A stretch of 9,616 bases of DNA. Origin: Spirochaetales bacterium (GTDB lineage Bacteria; Spirochaetota; Spirochaetia; SZUA-6). Positions 8,028 to 9,616 of this stretch are shown here, one piece after another (positions within the stretch are counted from its first letter, which is position 1; each line of letters begins with the position of its first letter). A program made the translations under genes and the position numbers. Under the pieces are notes generated by a model. That model did no database searches. It saw only the letters and a program-made list of their open reading frames with translations, and was not told where the DNA came from. Location of the stretch: assembly GCA_003233545.1 (NCBI GenBank), contig QILZ01000119.1, positions 1 to 9,616 of the forward strand, written 5' to 3'.

Positions 8028-8150
8028 CGCTAATCCTGCAGGTTTGCAATAGTTTTAAGGCGTAATTACATTTCTTTTACAAATGGCCGGAAGCACAGTT
8101 ACCCGGCATAACTAAATTCCGTGACCAGGGACAGCGGATGCATATTACTC

Positions 8151-8160
8151 ATGTTCGTTT
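8151..8160. promoter_or_regulatory. Possible operator half-site near the activase gene
   Basis: ATGTTCGTTT repeats ten bases of the operator region at 7995-8004, but the left arm is not conserved here. It lies 4 bases before a TTGACG that may be a -35 for the plus-strand gene. A single half-site could be accidental. Confidence 0.25.
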
Positions 8161-8277
8161 ATAGTTGACGCATCATAGATAATAATATTAATCTGGTTAA
8201 TTAGTTATTTATAAGTAAAATGAAAGCCATGGTTATGAGTTATTCGAGCGGTTAAAAAAAGCGGTCCGATTTTCGAA

Positions 8278-8282
8278 AGGAG
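8278..8282 (+). promoter_or_regulatory. Ribosome-binding site that sets a GTG start
   Basis: AGGAG lies 7 bases before GTG 8290. The overlapping ATG at 8288 is followed at once by TGA in its own frame, and the coding frame has no ATG, GTG or TTG between its upstream stop (8236) and 8290, so GTG is the only sensible start. Confidence 0.8.
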
Positions 8283-8289
8283 ACCTGAT

Positions 8290-9616
8290 GTGAATCTTTA
8301 TCTTGGCATAGACATAGGTTCGATATCGATAAACACTGCCTTGCTCGATGAAAGCATGGAAGTAACGGAAGAGCACTATACATGGTGTTACGGCAAACCG
8401 TTTTATGTTCTGTATGATGTTTTAAAGGGAATTATTAAGAATCATAAATTTGATAATATCGTTAAATATGCATTTACAGGTACAGGAGGCGAGCTTGCGG
8501 TTAAACTTTTAGGCGGAAGTTTTGTAAACGAAGTTGTAGGACAATCCGCATCTGTTATCAAAATGTATCCGGGAACCCGCAGTATCATAGAAATGGGCGG
8601 TGAAGATTCAAAATTAATTATTTTAGAAACAAAGGAATCCCGAAGTCTTCTAAAAGATTTCGCAATGAATAGTATGTGTGCAGCCGGCACCGGATCGTTT
8701 TTGGATCAACAGGCAAAAAGGATAGGTGTTTCGATAGTAAAAGAGTTCGGAGAACTTGCTTTGAAAAGTGTTAATCCGCCGAGGATTGCAGGCAGATGCA
8801 GTGTTTTTGCAAAAACGGATATGATTCACCTGCAGCAGATTGCAACTCCCGTCCACGATATAGTTGCAGGACTCTGTTTTGCAGTTGCAAGGAATTTTAA
8901 GAGCAACCTTGCCATGGGAAAGAAAATTGAAAAACCTGTAGTTTTTCAGGGAGGGGTTGCTGCAAATGCAGGTGTGGTCAGGGCATTTAAAGAAATTCTA
9001 AATCTTTCAGGGAATGATCTTATAATTCCCGTGTATCATGCATCCATGGGAGCGATAGGTTCTGTTTTTCATGTTTCGGATAATGCTATAGAAGGTATAC
9101 CATTTAAAGGAATCGATAATCTGGGTAAATACTTACAGAGTGACAGATCCGACGGCGAATCCCCGGGTCCCCTGCCTGAGCCGAATACATCATACAATAA
9201 AATCGTAGTTTTTAATCCTGTTCCCGGCAAAAAGACACCGGTTTCCCTGGGGCTCGATATTGGAAGTTTAAGTACAAATGTGGTTTTGATCGATGATGAT
9301 GATAATGTTGTTGCAAGACGGTATCTGCCCACTGCAGGCAGGCCGCTTAAAGCCCTGCGAAAGGGCTTAAGTGAGATATACGGGGAAGCCGGTAAATATG
9401 TGGAGGTAAAAGCTGCAGGATCTACAGGTTCGGGACGTTACTTAACAGGAGATTTTATAGGTGCGGATATTATACGGAACGAAATAACGGCGCAGGCGAC
9501 GGCTGCAATTGCATGCGATCCGGCCGTGGATACGATTTTTGAAATAGGAGGGCAGGATTCCAAGTACATAGGTATAGAGAACAGTGTTGTAACGGATTTC
9601 GAAATGAACAAAGTAT
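8290..9616 (+). CDS. Tandem acyl-CoA dehydratase activase (BadF/BcrA/HgdC type), 3' end cut by window edge
   Basis: The frame is open for 442 codons to the right edge. Domain 1 (about 1-260) begins LGIDIGSISI, the phosphate-binding start of the ASKHA ATPase fold, then FTGTGGEL (62-69), GGEDSK (103-108), C130 in MCAAGTGSF, C170 in GRCSVFAKTD, and FQGGVAANAGV (219-229). The two cysteines match those that hold the [4Fe-4S] cluster across the dimer in 2-hydroxyglutaryl-CoA dehydratase activator. Domain 2 starts near 318 with LGLDIGSLSTNVVL, then STGSGR (378-383) and GGQDSK (420-425). The window ends one base into the codon where its cluster Cys is expected. Such tandem activases usually continue to over 1000 residues with a dehydratase-like part. 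They hydrolyse ATP to drive low-potential electron transfer to an iron-sulfur partner. The substrate is unknown. It is divergent from the transport operon. Confidence 0.9.
   Translation, partial: MNLYLGIDIGSISINTALLDESMEVTEEHYTWCYGKPFYVLYDVLKGIIKNHKFDNIVKYAFTGTGGELAVKLLGGSFVNEVVGQSASVIKMYPGTRSIIEMGGEDSKLIILETKESRSLLKDFAMNSMCAAGTGSFLDQQAKRIGVSIVKEFGELALKSVNPPRIAGRCSVFAKTDMIHLQQIATPVHDIVAGLCFAVARNFKSNLAMGKKIEKPVVFQGGVAANAGVVRAFKEILNLSGNDLIIPVYHASMGAIGSVFHVSDNAIEGIPFKGIDNLGKYLQSDRSDGESPGPLPEPNTSYNKIVVFNPVPGKKTPVSLGLDIGSLSTNVVLIDDDDNVVARRYLPTAGRPLKALRKGLSEIYGEAGKYVEVKAAGSTGSGRYLTGDFIGADIIRNEITAQATAAIACDPAVDTIFEIGGQDSKYIGIENSVVTDFEMNKV

Larger units (their letters stand above)
7954..8289. other. 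Divergent control region between transporter operon and activase gene
   Basis: This 336-base AT-rich region separates two genes read outward. The left part holds the operon promoter, the inverted-repeat operator and a second inverted repeat. Around 8083-8109, ATGGCCGG and CCGGCAT could pair as a short hairpin with one bulged base; its role is unknown. At 8151-8160 the sequence ATGTTCGTTT repeats the right half of the operator. TTGACG at 8165-8170 could be a -35 for the plus-strand gene, but the best -10 candidate (TATTAA at 8186-8191) is only 15 bases away, so I do not call that promoter separately. Confidence 0.6.

Noticed and set aside
8083..8109. Short bulged hairpin as a terminator
   Set aside because: The stem is short and no T run follows on either strand.
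8084..8116. Ten-codon frame starting ATGGCCGGA in the divergent region
   Set aside because: No ribosome-binding site and very short; probably chance.
8220..8255. Eleven-codon ATG frame (MKAMVMSYSSG) ahead of the activase gene, as a leader peptide
   Set aside because: No ribosome-binding site, no run of regulatory codons, and no convincing terminator/antiterminator hairpins follow it.
8442..8856. Minus-strand frames opposite the activase gene
   Set aside because: They lie under strongly conserved activase motifs and have no recognisable domains.

Overview
The window looks like part of the chromosome of an anaerobic, double-membraned bacterium of modest GC content (roughly 40% by eye). A spirochaete is my best guess, but this is inference from gene types: a signal-peptide-bearing outer-membrane beta-barrel with a C-terminal Phe shows a diderm, and the long activase family of 2-hydroxyacyl-CoA dehydratase type is common in strict anaerobes. 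No rRNA, tRNA, CRISPR array or intact mobile element is visible.

Layout. Positions 1-2786 (minus strand) hold most of a hybrid sensor histidine kinase with a periplasmic solute-binding domain, two PAS domains, a kinase core and a receiver domain cut off by the left edge. A 352-base gap follows (2787-3138), with an inverted repeat just past the upstream operon and a short open stretch that may be a gene relic. Positions 3139-7953 (minus strand) form a compact three-gene operon read in the order RND/MMPL-type inner-membrane transporter, LolA-like periplasmic lipoprotein-sorting protein, DUF1302-like outer-membrane barrel. The first two genes overlap by 8 bases and the next gap is 20 bases. A divergent control region (7954-8289) separates this operon from a plus-strand gene at 8290 that runs off the right edge. 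That gene encodes a protein with two BadF/BcrA/HgdC-type activase domains in tandem, the second cut just before its expected cluster cysteine.

How the parts may work together. The three operon genes give one component for each envelope compartment: a proton-driven pump that could extract a lipid or other hydrophobic molecule from the inner membrane, a soluble carrier with a hydrophobic cavity, and a barrel at the outer membrane. The operon promoter has a perfect 14-bp inverted repeat, AACGAATGTTCGTT, lying wholly between its -35 and -10 elements. This is the size and placement expected for a TetR-family repressor, although no such gene is in the window. A second inverted repeat abuts the -35. 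The kinase and the activase have no evident functional link to the export operon beyond position.

The most interesting points are the operator-controlled trans-envelope operon whose regulator is missing from the window, the Ala/Gln-rich helical insertion in the barrel, the tandem activase, and the unexplained open stretch at 2912-3088.
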